A stretch of 64,000 nucleotides of DNA from Symsagittifera roscoffensis. Taxonomy: Eukaryota > Xenacoelomorpha > Acoela > Convolutidae. Under the pieces are notes generated by a model. That model saw nothing but the letters and a program-made list of their open reading frames with translations. It made no database searches and was not told where the DNA came from. The translations under genes and the position numbers were made by a program. The stretch spans positions 9,024,386-9,088,385 of the forward strand of contig NC_087063.1 of NCBI RefSeq assembly GCF_963678635.1, written 5' to 3'. How positions within the stretch are numbered: position 1 is the stretch's first letter; every line of letters begins with the position of its first letter. Below, in pieces: positions 61,731-64,000 of this stretch.

Positions 61731-63514
61731 TAAAAGTAAAAAGTATCTGTTATTCAAAAGCGGCTAAGATATATCTAAGTTTTATTTCGTCTGCCTCTAG
61801 TTTGATATTGTCATATGTCCTTGTACGTTTTGTGTTTACTTCGAAAACTATTCGGCGAGTTTTCCAGCCTTCAGCAAATTTTAATATAACTTGATTGATT
61901 CTAATTTGACAATGAGAGATAACATATGTTACTTGATACTGAACAATGTCTCCGGAAGCAGATTTTTAAAGCTTTTTCTTCAATTTTCTTAAAGTAGAAG
62001 AAAATGTGTTAAGTCTCAAATGCAATTCAAATTGCAGAAAAAATTGGCCGACATTTTTTTGAAAAATTTCAGGCGGTATAGCCACGAAGTTTTGGAGTGG
62101 TTGACTAAGCCGATTTTATCTGGATGAACTCTCTTTAGGTCGAATAAATTTTTGAAAACTTAGCTATCAAACATTTTGAATCCCCATTTTTCATACCTCC
62201 TATTCCGAATTTCTTAAACATGTATACTCTATTTTCATCTCAAAATACTGAGTGTTGCTTGCAACAAGCAGCATAGAGAAATGAAATCAGAACTGGAAAT
62301 TAACAACCGTCAAAAAATTGAAATAAATCAACAAAATTGATTCAAAAATTTGATGTAATCTAAACGGTGTTTATGCACTTTATTTGTAATTTTATTCAAA
62401 AAGCAAAAGTAAGGTGAGCCTCGTGACTCTGGTTTATCTGATTTAGACAGATAGATAGAGAGAGAGAGACAGAGACCGGATCGAGTTTATTGCACAAACT
62501 CAACAAGTAAAAAAGTGGAATATGCTGATAACGTTTCAGATGTCCATAATTAAATACTCGCTGCAGGCACCAGCCAAAAGCCCATTGAAGTCGTTTTGAC
62601 ATTTGCAAAGTTTTTTCTTCTTAAAAAAGTTCAGCTTCAGTGTCTTGGTTTACACAGTGAAGCAGGTAAAAGATGTTCCCATGGCTCTGATATAAAGTCA
62701 TATAACTCAAACTGAAAGCAAAATCTCAGCTAGGTCAAGCTGAGTTGGTCCACTAAAGAAAAATTTTAGGCTTCGTCGTGAAACCACAGCGCCTTCAGGC
62801 AAATAAGTTAAAATAATCTTTGCAGAAACCATTTCAGCCAAAGACTGCTTCAACCTTTTAATAAGAAAAAATAGCAAACATTTTTAGGAAAAATATTTCC
62901 AACAATATTTGTGTTTGGCATAGGCTTCTCAAGTGAAAATAACAGTATTCCAAAAAAGTGCTCGCTGCTCAAAAATATATACGAAAAATTTTTCATATTT
63001 GACAACAAATGATCAAATGTGCAAAAATATGATAAAATGAAAATTGACTTTTTAAGTTAGAAAGTCGTGGCGATTGAAAGCTTTGACGTCCCAAGCACAC
63101 GCATTTTTTGTCCGTTGGTAAAAATAGACAGAATCTTTCTTTTTTGCGCTCACGTGCAAACTATGCAAACACAATTTAGAAAAGGAAAAAAACCTGTTCC
63201 ATGTTGCCAAATTCTTGCTAGAAAACCACCAGAAACGGAGGCGGCTCAAACAAAAATTGGTTTCGAAATAATGAAACTGTTTTTAAGTTTTTGGAATTTT
63301 TTTTTATATTTTCCTTTGTCACCAGCAAAAAAATTTTATCCACCATCATCGACCAACAAAAGATCTTGACTGTGTTTGAACCAAGCAAGATTATTTTCTT
63401 CCTTCTCGACCACAAATTACAATTAAAACGCTCGACCAAGTTCCACCCAAATAAGATATTTTTCGTAGAAATACGAGCAAACAATCTGACAAAAATTGGG
63501 TTCTTCATCTGCTC
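61731..63514. other. Intergenic region
   Basis: AT-rich. A (GA)n/(GACA) simple repeat is at 62446-62477. Open frames of up to 100 codons on both strands at 63052-63500 have no family. Nothing else was recognised. Confidence 0.4.
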
Positions 63515-63805
63515 ATCGTGCTCGGCTATGTGAGGTATGTTTCGACCGTGTTCGAATTATGTTTTACCATGCTCGAGGTAAGTTTCGACCGTGCTCGAAT
63601 TGTGTTTCGACTGTGCTCGAGGTATGTTCCGACTATGCCCCAGGTATCTTTCAACCGCGCTCTATGTATGTGCTGACCGTGCTCACGGTATGATTCAACC
63701 GTGCTCGAGATATTTTTGGACCGTGCTCGATGTATATTTCGACCGTGCTCGAGGTATGCTTCGACCGTAGTGAATTGTGCTCGAGCGTACTCGAGCTATG
63801 TTTGA
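63515..63805. repeat. 24-25 bp minisatellite
   Basis: About twelve imperfect units of TTTCGACCGTGCTCGAGGTATG. Units differ by scattered substitutions and small indels. The repeat keeps frames open on both strands by chance of unit length. Confidence 0.85.
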
Positions 63806-64000
63806 GTTTGTGCTCCACCCAAACCCTTGTTTTGGCTATTATTTTTCCGTCGAGCACTGACATGTGCTCGCCTTTGAAAGTCGAAACAAAAAATGAGCAC
63901 CTCGACCAGGGTGTTTTTTTTTTAAATTCTGAAAAGCTGTCTGTCCAAACTCGCTGTTATCTGAATGAAAAAGTATCTTCTCATGTTAAAAGTTAAAGGA

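Noticed and set aside
61544-61894. 116-codon plus-strand ORF
   Set aside because: Half lies in a SINE. The rest is random-looking.
63067-63369. 100-codon ORF near the right end
   Set aside because: Overlaps other open frames on both strands. No homology or exon signals seen.
63515-63805. CRISPR-like array
   Set aside because: Units are contiguous and imperfect, with no unique spacers, in a eukaryotic genome. It is a minisatellite.

Overview
The window is animal nuclear DNA. It is AT-rich, the genes are split by GT-AG introns (one GC-AG intron is also inferred), most of the sequence is transposon-derived, and no bacterial-style operons are present. Two real host genes can be reconstructed. 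On the plus strand, eleven exons between 7099 and 48777 encode the C-terminal part of a voltage-gated calcium channel alpha2/delta subunit, closest in layout to the alpha2delta-3 type. The 5' part of the gene lies upstream of the recognised exons. On the minus strand, fully inside one intron of that gene, seven exons between 24440 and 18119 keep phase through 2,085 nt and encode a strongly diverged Sec15/EXOC6 exocyst subunit of 694 residues. Both proteins are far from the vertebrate versions, and introns reach 18 kb. A fast-evolving invertebrate is likely. A tunicate such as a larvacean is one possibility, but nothing here proves it.

Layout: 0.5-1 kb is a hAT-type MITE. 1.4-3.5 kb is a decayed Mutator-like (MULE) transposon flanked by arrays of a short terminal motif and a target duplication. 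5.8-6.9 kb is a DNA element with CCCGGGTTGACC-type ends. 7.1-11.3 kb holds three alpha2delta exons. 11.3-26.1 kb is an alpha2delta intron packed with MITEs, SINEs, a Ty3-type pol fragment (14.9-17.1 kb), the Sec15 gene, and a duplicated pseudogene of its last exon (13.4-13.9 kb). 26.1-26.7 kb holds two more exons. The next intron carries a 16.8 kb LTR retroelement (27272-44097, minus orientation) with TG...CA LTRs of about 410 bp and a TTGT target duplication. 45.3-48.8 kb holds the last six alpha2delta exons. 49-53 kb is MITE and SINE sequence. 53-61.4 kb is a tandem array of about three related units, the first carrying a 261-codon Lys/Ser-rich ORF. The window ends with a 24-25 bp minisatellite near 63.5-63.8 kb.

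The most unusual object is the giant LTR element. Read on the minus strand it has a long gag with an extra N-terminal domain and one zinc knuckle, an aspartic protease, an integrase with DD35E, a long env-like reading frame, and two further unrecognised ORFs between env and the 3' LTR. Almost all of reverse transcriptase and RNase H is missing between protease and integrase, and the other genes carry stops and frameshifts. This copy is therefore a dead relic of a very large, env-bearing Ty3-like lineage. The LTRs differ at about 12 of 410 positions, so the insertion is fairly recent.
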